Of a DNA stretch of 64,000 nt, positions 51,805 through 62,435 are shown one piece after another (position 1 is the first letter of the stretch; each line of letters starts with the position of its first letter). The notes beneath the pieces are model-generated. The model was not told the origin of the DNA and searched no databases. It saw nothing but the letters and a program-made list of their open reading frames with translations. Origin of the DNA: Plantactinospora alkalitolerans (lineage in GTDB: Bacteria; Actinomycetota; Actinomycetes; Mycobacteriales; Micromonosporaceae); NCBI RefSeq assembly GCF_015690345.1, contig NZ_JADPUN010000144.1, forward strand, positions 1 through 64,000, written 5' to 3'. The position numbers and the translations under genes were made by a program.

Positions 51805-53880
51805 ATGCGCGACGGGCAGCACGGACACGACGAGCACCAGGAACACGACGACGGGCACCGTCAGGGGCACGACCGGCACGCCGGGCACGATCCGGAGGCG
51901 TTCCGCCGGAAGTTCTGGCTGAGCCTGGCGCTCACGGTGCCGATCGTGGTCACCAGCCACATGGTGATGGACTGGTTCGGCTACGCGTTCGATTTTCCGG
52001 GCATGTCCCTGGTCGGGCCGGTGCTGGGCACGATCGTCTTCCTCTACGGCGGCTGGCCCTTCCTGGTCGGCGGCCTCGGAGAACTGCGCGACCGCACCCC
52101 CGGCATGATGCTGCTGATCTCGATGGCGATCACGGTCGGTTACGTCGCCTCGCTGGCCACCAGTTTCGGCGCGTTCGACCTGGACTTCTGGTGGGAACTC
52201 GCCGCACTGGTCACCATCATGCTGCTCGGGCACTGGCAGGAGATGAAGGCGATCGGCCAGGCCCGGGGCGCCCTGGCGGCGTTGGCGGCACTGCTGCCCG
52301 ACGACGCCGAGCGGATCGACTCCGGCGGCGGCGTACAGCGGGTTCCCCTGGCCGACCTGCGGGTCGACGACGTGGTGCTGGTCCGCCCCGGCGCACGGGT
52401 ACCGGCCGACGGCCGGATCGTCGACGGCACCGCCGAACTGGACGAGTCGATGATCACCGGTGAGTCCCGGCCGGTTTCCCGTGGTGTCGGGGCCCGGGTC
52501 GTGGCCGGCACCGTGGCGACCGATTCCGCGATCCGGGTCCAGGTCGACGCCCTCGGCGACGACACCGCGCTGGCCGGCATCCAACGCCTGGTGGCCCAGG
52601 CCCAGCAGTCCAGCGGTCGGGCGCAACTGCTCGCCGACCGCTTCGCCGCCTGGCTGTTCTACATCGCCACCGCCACCGCCGTGCTCACCTTCGTCGTCTG
52701 GTCGGCGCTCGGCAGCGTCGACGAGGCCGTGGTGCGTACCGTGACGGTTCTGGTGATCGCCTGCCCGCACGCCCTCGGCCTGGCGATCCCGTTGGTCATC
52801 GCGCTCTCCACCGCCGTGGCCGCCAGGGCCGGAATCCTGGTCAAGGACCGGTTGGCGTTGGAGCGGATGCGCACGGTCGACGCGGTGCTGTTCGACAAGA
52901 CCGGCACGCTGACCCGGGGCGCGCACACCGTCACCGCGGTCGCCGCCGAGGTCGCGGGTGCGGAGGACGAGGTGCTGCGGCTGGCCGCCGGGGTCGAGGC
53001 CGACAGCGAACATCCGCTCGCCCGAGCCATCGTCGCCGCTGCCGACAAGCGGACCGGGACGGCGAGGGCGACGGCGACCGGATTCCGGGCACTGTCCGGC
53101 CGGGGCGTCCGGGCCCACGTCGAGGGCCGGGACCACGCCGTCGGCGGGCCGGCCCTACTGCGCGAACTGGCCGCCCGACCCTCCGACGACCTTCGTCGGG
53201 TCGGCGAGGAGTGGTCGGCGCGCGGAGCCGCGGTGCTCTACCTGGTACGCCTCGACGGCGGCGGTCCGCGGGTGCTCGGCGCGTTCGCCCTGGAGGACGA
53301 GGTACGGCCGGAGGCCCGGGAGGCGATCGCCGACCTGCGGGCACAGGGCGTACGCACGATCGCCATGATCACCGGTGACGCCCGCCCGGTCGCCGAGGCG
53401 GTCGCCGCGAAGCTGGGTTTCCGGGCCGGGGTGGACGAGGTGTTCGCCGAGGTCCTGCCGGCGGACAAGGACGACAAGGTGACCGACCTCCAGCGTCGAG
53501 GGCTGATCGTGGCGATGGTCGGCGACGGGGTGAACGACGCGCCCGCGCTGGCTCGGGCGAACGTCGGGATCGCGATCGGCGCCGGCACCGACGTGGCGAT
53601 CGAGTCTGCCGGGGTGGTACTCGCCTCCTCCGACCCGCGCGGCGTGACCGGAGTGATCCGGCTGTCCCGAGCGTCGTACCGGAAGATGATCCAGAACCTC
53701 GCCTGGGCGGCCGGGTACAACGTCGTCGCGATCCCGCTCGCCGCCGGAGTGCTCGCCGGGGCCGGAGTCGCGCTCAGCCCCGCCCTCGGCGCGGTGCTGA
53801 TGTCCGGCTCCACCATCGTGGTGGCGCTCAACGCCCAACTGCTCCGCCGGGTCCGACTGGCCCCGACACCGCCCGGCTGA
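51805..53880 (+). CDS. CPH-type heavy-metal P1B-ATPase, mirror copy
   Basis: Identical 691-residue protein to that at 43307-45382: His-rich N-terminus, CPH at 320-322, D364 in DKTGTLT. Here it reads on the plus strand after the mirrored ino1 terminator. Confidence 0.86.
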   Translation: MRDGQHGHDEHQEHDDGHRQGHDRHAGHDPEAFRRKFWLSLALTVPIVVTSHMVMDWFGYAFDFPGMSLVGPVLGTIVFLYGGWPFLVGGLGELRDRTPGMMLLISMAITVGYVASLATSFGAFDLDFWWELAALVTIMLLGHWQEMKAIGQARGALAALAALLPDDAERIDSGGGVQRVPLADLRVDDVVLVRPGARVPADGRIVDGTAELDESMITGESRPVSRGVGARVVAGTVATDSAIRVQVDALGDDTALAGIQRLVAQAQQSSGRAQLLADRFAAWLFYIATATAVLTFVVWSALGSVDEAVVRTVTVLVIACPHALGLAIPLVIALSTAVAARAGILVKDRLALERMRTVDAVLFDKTGTLTRGAHTVTAVAAEVAGAEDEVLRLAAGVEADSEHPLARAIVAAADKRTGTARATATGFRALSGRGVRAHVEGRDHAVGGPALLRELAARPSDDLRRVGEEWSARGAAVLYLVRLDGGGPRVLGAFALEDEVRPEAREAIADLRAQGVRTIAMITGDARPVAEAVAAKLGFRAGVDEVFAEVLPADKDDKVTDLQRRGLIVAMVGDGVNDAPALARANVGIAIGAGTDVAIESAGVVLASSDPRGVTGVIRLSRASYRKMIQNLAWAAGYNVVAIPLAAGVLAGAGVALSPALGAVLMSGSTIVVALNAQLLRRVRLAPTPPG

Positions 53881-53900
53881 CCCGCCGGCCCCGTCGAGGA

Positions 53901-54404
53901 TCAGGTCCAGGCGCGCTGGAAGGCGACGCCGGCCTCCAGCTCCAGCAGGTGGCGCTTGCGCGACAGGCCGCCGCCGAAGCCGACCAGCTTGCCGCCGGCC
54001 CCGACGATCCGGTGGCAGGGCACGATCACCGGGATGGGGTTCCGGTTGCAGGCCACCCCGACCGCGCGGGCCGCCCCCGGGTCGCCGACCGCCGCCGCCA
54101 CCTCGCCGTAGGTGCGGGTCTCGCCGTACGGGATCTTCGACATCTCGGCCCAGACCGCGCGCTCGAACTCCGAGCCCCGCCGCACGTGCAGCGGAACGGT
54201 GAATTCGGTCAGCTCCCCCGCGAAGAACGCCCGAAGCTGCGCGACCGCCGCCGCCAGCCCGGCGGTGTCGGGACCGGACGGCTCGACCAGGGCCGTGGCC
54301 GGAACCGCCACCTCCACCGGTCCGAAACGCACGCCACAGACTCCGACGTCGTCGACCCCGACGGAGAGCTCGTCGATCGGGGATTCGAGCACGGTCCAGC
54401 GCAT
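53901..54404 (-). CDS. ogt: Methylated-DNA--cysteine S-methyltransferase, mirror copy
   Basis: Identical 167-residue protein to that at 42783-43286, active cysteine C130 in PCHR, convergent with the mirrored ATPase gene. Confidence 0.88.
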   Translation of the reverse strand: MRWTVLESPIDELSVGVDDVGVCGVRFGPVEVAVPATALVEPSGPDTAGLAAAVAQLRAFFAGELTEFTVPLHVRRGSEFERAVWAEMSKIPYGETRTYGEVAAAVGDPGAARAVGVACNRNPIPVIVPCHRIVGAGGKLVGFGGGLSRKRHLLELEAGVAFQRAWT

Positions 54405-54538
54405 GGTGCCATCCTCCTCCGTTCCGGCCGCTTCCCGCCACGGCGATCGTCCCCCGGACCCGGCCGTCGAGATCCGATCGACGCCGGGGCAGGGCCGTGT
54501 CAGCGGCCGGGATCCGCGCAACGGATCACGACGGCGGT

Positions 54539-54823
54539 TCAGATGACCAGTCGGAAGTTGGGTATGACAGGCCGTCGGTCCTCCGGCGCGTCGTGGATCG
54601 AACGCACGACGGCGCCCGGGGGAATGGGGACCCGCGAAATCGAGATGCCGTTGAGACAGTGGTCGCACCAGAAGGAGGCATAACCGACCGCCGTTTCGAG
54701 ATCGCCCGTGAAGACCAGCCGTAGGGCGTCGTGGCCACACTCCGGGCACGGCTGGTGCGGGTCGCCCGGCACCGCGACGAACGCCACCTCGTACCGATCG
54801 CTCCACTCGTCCCAGCTAGCCAT
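54539..54823 (-). CDS. Zinc-ribbon candidate immunity protein, mirror copy
   Basis: Identical 94-residue protein to that at 42364-42648, with C26/C29 and C53/C56. It again follows the rhs stop by 15 bp. Confidence 0.6.
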   Translation of the reverse strand: MASWDEWSDRYEVAFVAVPGDPHQPCPECGHDALRLVFTGDLETAVGYASFWCDHCLNGISISRVPIPPGAVVRSIHDAPEDRRPVIPNFRLVI

Positions 54824-54838
54824 CGATCCGTTCCTCCA

Positions 54839-57800
54839 TCAGCCCACCCCGTCCGGCCGTACCGGATGCTGCGCCCACCAGTCGGCCTCGAATTTGTACG
54901 CCCGGTCCTCCCAGAGCTCGGCCTCCGCGTCATCCTTGGGATAGGGCCGCCCACCTCGCAACTCGTCGACGTGGACCTTCTCGTGCGCCAGGGTACGAGC
55001 CAGGTCCTCCTCACTGCGGAAGGCATCCCGACAGAGTTGCACCGTGCAGTTCGGCCGCGTCATTCCGAACCTGTTCGCAAGACTCTTGTTGATGTCGAAA
55101 CGGATGCCCGAGATGTCGACGCCGTACTTGGCCGCGATGTGCCGTACCGAACCCATGTTCATCGGATACCTCGGCCCGACCCCCATGCCACGCACCCGCA
55201 ACAGCGGAACCGCCCGCTCACCGGCGGCACGTTCCACGCTCGACGCGCCCGGTAGTGCCACCCGCCCCCGGCCGGCGAGCGGGCCAGGCGGCAGGGCCAG
55301 CGGACCCGCACCCCAGGGACGTGTCGCCGTACCGGTCCTGCCGGCCAGCAGCCGCCCGCTGATCCTGCCGAGGATCGCTCCGCCGAAGGTGGCGCCGGCC
55401 AACCGCCGCGCGTCGATGGTTCCGGTGCTGAGCACCTGCTCGGTGGCGTCACCGGTGAAGCCGGACACCGCCCCCACGGCGAACGCGCTGCCACCGGCTC
55501 CCCCGACCAGACCACCGGTCAGGCCCGCCACGCCACCGGCCGCCGCGCCCGTCCCCGCGCAGGCGAGGGCGTTGCGGTCGGAGTCGCAGAACGCACCGCC
55601 GGCCACGGCGCCGATGGCGGCCCCGAAGCAGACCGCGCCGCCGATACCGGCCGTCGCCACCCCGAGTGCCGTGCACCCACCGATGATCGCCGCGCCGACC
55701 GTGACCCCGACAAGGGCCTTGCCGATCCGGTCCTGGTGGTCATCCCAGAATCGGGCGGTGCCGCTGGCGATCTCGGCGGCCAGGTTCCGACCCGAGCGCT
55801 CCAGAGAGCGTTTCATCGACGAGACCGAGGCGCTGCCCTCCACCCGCTTCCAGGTGTGGGAGATCGAGTCGCCGATCTGGTCGACGGCGCCCCGGATGGC
55901 GTTCGCCAGTCCGTTGAGCCAGCGCGGCCAGTGACCGTCCGGGTCGAACATGCTGAGCGGATCAGCATTGGCGTAGAGGTAACGGTTGAGGCTGATCGGA
56001 CTGCCCAGGTCCCCGATGACCGTGTCGGGCTGGGTGAACCGTCCGGTGCCGGAGTCGTAGTGCCGCGCCGCCATGTCGACGAGTCCGGTGAGCGGATCGC
56101 TGTACATGGCCTGGAACCCGAACGGCACCGGTGGTGCCGTACCGGACACGCCGAAGGTCGTTCCGAACGGGTCGTACTCCGCCGACCAGGAGACCCGCCC
56201 GTTCGTGGTGTCGACGAAGCGGGTCACGTCACCGTGCGGGTTGAACAGGGCCCGCACGCTGGTGCCGCCGACCGTCCGCTGACCGAGCAGGTCCCCCGAG
56301 GGATCCCGGACCACCTCGGTCGATGGACCGGACCCGGTCCTGCTGCCCGAGACCGCGGCCGAGGTCGCCTCGTACGAGAACGACTGCTCGACGCCCCCGA
56401 CGGTCCGCCCGGCGACCCGACCGAACGCGTCCCGGCTGTACGCGACCGTGCCGTCCGAGGTGGTCGCGCCGGTCAGTTGCCCGTACGGGTCGTACGAGTA
56501 GCTCTGTCCGTCGGCGGTCGATTTCAGCCGGCCGTCCAGGTCGTAGGTGTGTTCCCCCGCCGTGGAGGTCGACGTGATCCGGTCCGCCAGGTCGTAGGAG
56601 GCGGTGACCGTGGGCTGGCCGGAGACCTCCACGGAGGTGCGGTTGCCGTCGGCGTCCCAGTCGTAGTCGGTGCTGGACACCACCGTGCTGCCCTGACCGG
56701 CGACCGCGGTGTCGAGCCGGCCGGCATCGTCGTAGCTGTAGGTGGTGGTCGTCGGCGTACCGCTGCCGGGGGTCGGCCCCGTCGTCGACTTGACCTGACC
56801 GTCGGGCGTATAGGTGACGCCGTAGGTGTCGAAGGGCGTCACGACGGTGGAGAGCCGGCCGTTGTCGTCGTACTTCCGCCGGTCGTACGTGGTCGCGGTG
56901 GGCAGCCGGCCGCTGATGCTCTCGATCTGGCCACCCCTGTCGTACGCGTAGTCGGCACTGATCGGTCCGCGCAGCGCCGTCATGCGTCCACTGAGCGAGT
57001 GGTACTCGAACGTCGTGGCGGCACCGCTGGGTGGCGTCCGGGTGGCCAGCCGGTGTGCCAGGTCGTAGTCGTAGCCGGTGGTACCGAACGCGTCGGTGGT
57101 GCTCTTGAGCAGGCCCCGGTCGTCGTAGGTCAGGGTGGTCTGGTGGCCGGCGGTGGCGGCCGAGGCGATCCGACCGGCGTCGTCGTAACCGAAGCTGCGG
57201 GTCTCCGCGCCCGCCTTGACGAACTTCTGCCGCCCTGCCGGGTCGTACTCGGCGGTGACGACGCGACCCGACGGGTACGTGGTGCCCTTCCACCGGCCCG
57301 CCTGGTCGTAGTCGTAGCTGGTGGTCTGCCGGGCCGGATCGGTCTCGGTGTCGAGCAGGCCCGCGGCGTCGTAGGTGTAGTCGAAGTGCCCGCCCCGGGG
57401 CAGTGTGAGCGTGGTGAGCCGGCCGGCGGCGTCGTAGTCGTAGTCGGTCGCGTTCCGCAGCCCGTCGAGCGCGGTGTCGAGGCGACCGGCCGCGTCGTAG
57501 GTCCGGGTGGTTTCACGCCCACCGGGTAGCCGTTCCGTGGTCTGCCGGCCGGCACCGTCGTAGCCGTAGGTCGTCTTCTTGCCGTACGCGTCACCGACCT
57601 CGGTGACCCGGCCCCGGGCGTCGTGGTCCCAGGTCTGCCGGTACGGCACGTCACCGCTGATCATCCGGCTCGTCTTGTCGTAGTCGTAGTAGTACGACGT
57701 GTTCGCGAACCCCATCCACTCGCGCCGGCCGAGCTTGTCGTACTCATAGTTGCGCTCGACGCCGGCCGGGTCGACCTCCTCGCTGATGTCGCCGTTGAGG

Positions 57801-60800
57801 TCGTAACGGGTCACCCAGGAGGCGCCACGGGCGTCCCAGCGGACCGCCGGCCGGCCCACCGGGTCGTACGCGGTGTTCGTGACCACGCCGGTGGGGTCGG
57901 TGATCGACGACTGCCGCCCGAGGTCGTCGTAGGTGTACCGGGTGACCTTCTGGAGCGGGTCGGTGGCCGTGTCCATCAGGTTCGCCGCCTGGTAGGTCCA
58001 GCTCCAGACCGCTCCCGTCCGGTCCGTGTGGGTGGTCAGGTTGCCGACCGGGTCGTAGTCGAACGACTCGGCCGCCCCACCGGGGTGGGTGACGGTGTCC
58101 AGTCGCCCGACCGCGTCGTAGGTGCTGCCCGTGCGCCGGAGGGTGGCGTCGACCTCGGCGGTGACCTGACCCGCCAGGTTGTACTCGGTACGGCTGGTGC
58201 CCGCCGGGTCGGTCGTCGAGCTGCGGTTGCCGTCGTCGTCGTACCCCCAGCTCGTGGTGAGCCCGGAGCCGTCGGTGTACGACCTCGGCCGGCCGGCGGC
58301 GTCGGACCGGTGCACACCCACCGTGCCGAGGACGTCGGTCACCGTCACGGTGCGCGCGGCGTCGTCGTAGGTGTAGGTGGTGGCGATGTTCTCCTGGTCG
58401 GTGGTGGTCTTCACCCGACCGACGTCGTCGTACGAGGTCAGCGAGGTGGCGGCCAACGGGTCGGTGACCTTGGTCGGCTTGCCGGCGAGGTCGTACTCCA
58501 TCGCCCACGTGTGTTTCCGGGGCGTGGTCACCGAGGTTTGCCGACCCATGGCGTTGTAGCCACTCGCCCAGATCGCGCCGTCCGCGGTCCACTCCTTGGT
58601 GACCCTGCTCGACCGGTCGTACTGGAGCTGCGTCACCTGGTTCAGCGGGTCGGTGCTGCGCATCAGCCGACCCATCGGATCGTAGGTGAAGCTCGTGACC
58701 TTCTGCCGGGAGTCGGTGATGTCACGCACCCAGCCCTCGGGCGTGTAGCCCCGCTGCGTCACGAACTCTCGGGGGTCGGTCACCGTGCTGATCCGACCCG
58801 CCGCGTCGTACCCCAGCACCGTCGTGTTCTCTGCCGCGTCGACGATGGTCTCCAGCCGCCCGCTGGTGTCGTATCGGAAAGAGGTGGCGACCTGGGCGGG
58901 ATCGGTCACCGACGTCGGGTGCCGGTCCCGGTCGAAGGTGACAGTGGTCCTGCCGCCCCGCGGTTTCTCCGTCTCGATCAGCTCGTCCCAGGTCGTGTAG
59001 GCCAGGGTCGTACGCTTCTGGAGCGGATCGGTGACCGACGTCCGCCGGCCGAGCGTGTCGTTGCCGAACACGGTGGTCGCATTGGACTCGTCGGTCACCG
59101 AGGCCAGATCGCCGTCGGCCTCGTAGCCGAGTTTCCGGGTCCGACGCAACGGATCGGTCTGCACGGTGGGCTGCCCACGGCCGTTGAAGTCGTACTCCCA
59201 CACCTTTCCGAACTGGTCGGTCATCTGGTCCAGCCGCCCATCGGCGTCATAGCTGCGGCTGATGGTGCTCCGGTCGTACAGGGTGGTCAGCAACGGGCGG
59301 TGCTTGGCGTCGAAGGTGGTCGCGGTATCGGCGCCGTACTCGTCGACCGACATGACCGGATCGCCCTTGCCGTCGTAGAGGGTGGCCGGTGCCGACGGTC
59401 CGTAGCCCTTCATCGGCACCGCCGGCACGCCGGTGATCCGGGATACCAGGCGCCCCTCGCCGTCGTAGATCATGTGCACGCCGGTGCTGCCGGCCCGTTC
59501 TGTGACCAGGCGACCGGCCCAGTCGTATGTCTGGGTGAGCACGGTCCCGTCGGCCCGGGTGACGGTGCGACGCCCGTTGGCGTCGTCGTAGCCGATGGCC
59601 GTCCGGCCGGTTCCCTGATCCTCGACCCAGTCCACCCGGCCGTCCGCGCGGTATCCGGCGGCGAGCTTCACCCGGCCCTCCGGGGTGACCACCTTGGTCA
59701 GTCGGCCGCTGCCGTCGTACTCGTAGGTCTCGGTGTACCCGTCGACCCCCCTGGCGCCGGTCAGCCGTTCCCCGGTGTACGACAGGGCCACGCCACGGCC
59801 GGTCTGGTCGGCGATCGCGTCGAGCCGCCCGCCACTTCGGGTGTACGCCAGGTGACGTCCCGACACCCCGGTGACCCGGCTGACCTGACCGCCGGACCGC
59901 TGAACGTCCACCTCGTGGCCGGGGTCACCGAGGGTCAGGCCGGTGAGTTCACCGGCCGGGTTGAACCGGTAGCTCGTCTGTTCCGGCGTGGTGACCGTGC
60001 TGCCCGTCGCGCCGGTCACGTACGAGGCCGACACACCGGGGGCGGGGGTGTATCCGGCCCCGGGATCGGTAGCGAAGCCCAGCGCGGTGCCGTCGGGGAG
60101 GTTCAGCGTGGTCTGCGCACCGACGGTCGACAACGCCTCCGAGTACGCGCTCGTCCAGCCCTTACCCGCGTCACCGCCGGAAAGCCGGTCCGACCGGTAG
60201 GTACGGGTCGCGGTGAGCTGTTTGCCCGCGTCCTGCACGGCCAGGTCCTCGGTCTGATAGGTCAGCGCTCCGCTGTGCAGGTTGACCGGCCCGAGACGGG
60301 GTGCGGAAGCCTCCCGGATCGCGGTCGGGAGCACCTGGGGCGAGCCGGACAGCGCCGGTAGTACGCCATCCAGGTAACCCACCACGGCGGCCTGGCCCGT
60401 GGGACAACTCGTCGACGGCGTGGTCTTCACCGGTGGATTCGCGGCTGCGGCCAGCGCCGGGTCCATGCAGGTGGGCAGCGCGGCGTTGGCGTCCCGACCG
60501 AACCAGTTGCCGGACCAGTCGGTCAGGTTGAAGAATCCGTAGGGGAACGTGGTGTAGCCGGTCAGCAGGGCGTTGTACCGTACGTCCACGTCGGGCCGGG
60601 ACGGCGGCGGAGCGCCGGAGTATCTGCTGTAGACCCCGACTTTCTGTTCGGCGGTGTTGTACCAGAACCGCAACTTCTTCGGTTGATCAGCGGTGAGGGC
60701 GGTCGTCAGCCCGGCGCCGAAGGTGTTGCCCACGATCTCGGCACTGCTCTGGCTCATCGTGATCCCGCAACTGCCGGACTCGAAGTACGAGTTGTAGATG

Positions 60801-61501
60801 CCGGCGAAACCCCGATCACCCACCCTCGAGCGAACGCCGGCCGTCGTGGCCACGAAGGTCGAGTTGGAGATCACCGCCCGGCTGCCGGCCCAGCCGAGTT
60901 CGAGCGCTGCGGCCGAACAACTGGTGACCTCCTGGCCACCGTATTTGAAGTCGGTGTGGTCGAAGAAGCTCACCGGTCGCCGGTAGTTCGCCACCGAGAT
61001 GTCGCCGCCGACGACGGCGATGTAGTTCCAGTCCTCGGAGGCGGGCCGGGTGGCGTCACCGTCGCCGTTGGTGTCGCCGAGCACCGTGTCGTCCCGCAGC
61101 GATGTGAAGATCACTCGCTGGCGCGGAGTGCCGAGGGACAGGATCTGACCGTACGCCTGCAGCACACCGGACTTGTCGAGCTTGACCACGGTACCGGGCA
61201 GCAGCGTCAGACTGGCCCCCTCGGCGATCTCCACCATCGACCGGATGATGTAGGGCGAGCCCTGTGGGCCCCACACCGTGTCCGTCGAGATGTCGTACCG
61301 GGCCACCTCGGTGGGTCCGGGCCGGTCCACCACCGACAGGTACGGCGCCGGATCCACGGCGGCCGGTGGCGGCGTCGGGGGCACTGCGCTCGCCGCCGCG
61401 GGCCGCGCGCCCACCAAGGGTTCGGGCAGCCCCGGCACCAGTTGTGTGGCCAGGATCAATGCCAGGCAGACGCTGACGCGGCCGACAAATCCTCTACCCA
61501 T
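54839..61501 (-). CDS. Secreted Rhs/YD-repeat toxin-like protein, mirror copy
   Basis: Identical 2,220-residue protein to that at 35686-42348, including the HEKVH motif. Perfect identity through a highly repetitive 6.7-kb gene, with no repeat-number change, argues that the two arms come from one template or are very recent. Confidence 0.85.
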   Translation of the reverse strand: MGRGFVGRVSVCLALILATQLVPGLPEPLVGARPAAASAVPPTPPPAAVDPAPYLSVVDRPGPTEVARYDISTDTVWGPQGSPYIIRSMVEIAEGASLTLLPGTVVKLDKSGVLQAYGQILSLGTPRQRVIFTSLRDDTVLGDTNGDGDATRPASEDWNYIAVVGGDISVANYRRPVSFFDHTDFKYGGQEVTSCSAAALELGWAGSRAVISNSTFVATTAGVRSRVGDRGFAGIYNSYFESGSCGITMSQSSAEIVGNTFGAGLTTALTADQPKKLRFWYNTAEQKVGVYSRYSGAPPPSRPDVDVRYNALLTGYTTFPYGFFNLTDWSGNWFGRDANAALPTCMDPALAAAANPPVKTTPSTSCPTGQAAVVGYLDGVLPALSGSPQVLPTAIREASAPRLGPVNLHSGALTYQTEDLAVQDAGKQLTATRTYRSDRLSGGDAGKGWTSAYSEALSTVGAQTTLNLPDGTALGFATDPGAGYTPAPGVSASYVTGATGSTVTTPEQTSYRFNPAGELTGLTLGDPGHEVDVQRSGGQVSRVTGVSGRHLAYTRSGGRLDAIADQTGRGVALSYTGERLTGARGVDGYTETYEYDGSGRLTKVVTPEGRVKLAAGYRADGRVDWVEDQGTGRTAIGYDDANGRRTVTRADGTVLTQTYDWAGRLVTERAGSTGVHMIYDGEGRLVSRITGVPAVPMKGYGPSAPATLYDGKGDPVMSVDEYGADTATTFDAKHRPLLTTLYDRSTISRSYDADGRLDQMTDQFGKVWEYDFNGRGQPTVQTDPLRRTRKLGYEADGDLASVTDESNATTVFGNDTLGRRTSVTDPLQKRTTLAYTTWDELIETEKPRGGRTTVTFDRDRHPTSVTDPAQVATSFRYDTSGRLETIVDAAENTTVLGYDAAGRISTVTDPREFVTQRGYTPEGWVRDITDSRQKVTSFTYDPMGRLMRSTDPLNQVTQLQYDRSSRVTKEWTADGAIWASGYNAMGRQTSVTTPRKHTWAMEYDLAGKPTKVTDPLAATSLTSYDDVGRVKTTTDQENIATTYTYDDAARTVTVTDVLGTVGVHRSDAAGRPRSYTDGSGLTTSWGYDDDGNRSSTTDPAGTSRTEYNLAGQVTAEVDATLRRTGSTYDAVGRLDTVTHPGGAAESFDYDPVGNLTTHTDRTGAVWSWTYQAANLMDTATDPLQKVTRYTYDDLGRQSSITDPTGVVTNTAYDPVGRPAVRWDARGASWVTRYDLNGDISEEVDPAGVERNYEYDKLGRREWMGFANTSYYYDYDKTSRMISGDVPYRQTWDHDARGRVTEVGDAYGKKTTYGYDGAGRQTTERLPGGRETTRTYDAAGRLDTALDGLRNATDYDYDAAGRLTTLTLPRGGHFDYTYDAAGLLDTETDPARQTTSYDYDQAGRWKGTTYPSGRVVTAEYDPAGRQKFVKAGAETRSFGYDDAGRIASAATAGHQTTLTYDDRGLLKSTTDAFGTTGYDYDLAHRLATRTPPSGAATTFEYHSLSGRMTALRGPISADYAYDRGGQIESISGRLPTATTYDRRKYDDNGRLSTVVTPFDTYGVTYTPDGQVKSTTGPTPGSGTPTTTTYSYDDAGRLDTAVAGQGSTVVSSTDYDWDADGNRTSVEVSGQPTVTASYDLADRITSTSTAGEHTYDLDGRLKSTADGQSYSYDPYGQLTGATTSDGTVAYSRDAFGRVAGRTVGGVEQSFSYEATSAAVSGSRTGSGPSTEVVRDPSGDLLGQRTVGGTSVRALFNPHGDVTRFVDTTNGRVSWSAEYDPFGTTFGVSGTAPPVPFGFQAMYSDPLTGLVDMAARHYDSGTGRFTQPDTVIGDLGSPISLNRYLYANADPLSMFDPDGHWPRWLNGLANAIRGAVDQIGDSISHTWKRVEGSASVSSMKRSLERSGRNLAAEIASGTARFWDDHQDRIGKALVGVTVGAAIIGGCTALGVATAGIGGAVCFGAAIGAVAGGAFCDSDRNALACAGTGAAAGGVAGLTGGLVGGAGGSAFAVGAVSGFTGDATEQVLSTGTIDARRLAGATFGGAILGRISGRLLAGRTGTATRPWGAGPLALPPGPLAGRGRVALPGASSVERAAGERAVPLLRVRGMGVGPRYPMNMGSVRHIAAKYGVDISGIRFDINKSLANRFGMTRPNCTVQLCRDAFRSEEDLARTLAHEKVHVDELRGGRPYPKDDAEAELWEDRAYKFEADWWAQHPVRPDGVG

Positions 61502-61607
61502 CGGACTCCCCCGTGCCGTGGTATCGGTGCGCCTCGACCGTGAGGCAGGCAAGATCACCGTAGGGCCGATCCTCCGAGAGCAGATCATCCAATCAGCCAA
61601 TCAATAG

Positions 61608-61621
61608 ATATCTACAGATAT
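61608..61621. promoter_or_regulatory. AT-rich inverted repeat upstream of the mirrored rhs gene
   Basis: Mirror of 35566-35579 (ATATCT-N2-AGATAT) in the same AT-rich patch. Confidence 0.4.
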
Positions 61622-61731
61622 TGACAGTTGGATCTGAATCACTGCTTGGTCAGCTCGCGAAACGAGACTTCCGCCTCGGACCAGCGGTCGGGCCCGACGC
61701 CGTCAGGTACTCAGTAATCCAGCTCACATTC

Positions 61732-61764
61732 TGACCGATCGGTTAGTTGCTGACCGATCGGTCA
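61732..61764. promoter_or_regulatory. Tandem TetR operators, mirror copy
   Basis: Mirror of 35423-35455: a perfect and a one-mismatch 14-bp palindrome with centres 19 bp apart, upstream of the mirrored tetR. Confidence 0.8.
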
Positions 61765-61792
61765 AGGCACGCTGGGTTGCGGAGGTGAGCAC

Positions 61793-62374
61793 ATGGCCCG
61801 CAGCAGAACCCGTGCCGAGATCCTGGCTGTCGCGGCCCGGCAGTTCGCCCGGGTCGGCTTCAAGGGCACGTCCCTGCACGACATCGCGGTCGAGGTGGGC
61901 TGCTCGAAGGCCACGCTGCTGTACCACTTCGACAGCAAGGAAGCCATCCTGCTGGCCCTGGTCGCGCCCGCCGCGGGGGACCTGGTCGACCTCGACACCA
62001 GGATCGACGGGCTCGACGCCGCCGCCGCCCAGGAGGCCGCCATCGAGGGCTTCGTCGAGCTGGTGCTCGCCTACCGGCGGGAGATCGCGCTCATCTACGA
62101 CGATCTTCCACACCTGCTCGAACAGCCCGCCTTCGCGAGCCTGCAACCCGTCACCGCGCGGCTGATCGACAACTTCGCCGGGCGGTCGACGGATCCGGCG
62201 GCCCGGATCGCCGCCGAGGTGATGCTCGGCGGGATCGCCGCGATCGCCATCGACCACACCGAGGACGACGCCACGGAACTCCGCCCGGCCCTGGTCCGGG
62301 TGGCCCGACGCGCACTCCTGCCCGACGCCGCTCCCGACACCTCCACCCGTGACCTCCGATCCATGACCTCCTGA
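61793..62374 (+). CDS. TetR-family repressor, mirror copy
   Basis: Identical 193-residue TetR protein to that at 34813-35394, now on the plus strand and 61 bp upstream of the mirrored MMPL gene. Confidence 0.87.
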   Translation: MARSRTRAEILAVAARQFARVGFKGTSLHDIAVEVGCSKATLLYHFDSKEAILLALVAPAAGDLVDLDTRIDGLDAAAAQEAAIEGFVELVLAYRREIALIYDDLPHLLEQPAFASLQPVTARLIDNFAGRSTDPAARIAAEVMLGGIAAIAIDHTEDDATELRPALVRVARRALLPDAAPDTSTRDLRSMTS

Positions 62375-62435
62375 CACCGCTCCACCACCCCTGAAAAGCC
62401 TGGAACGCCTCACCCCTCGACCGAAGGAAACGACA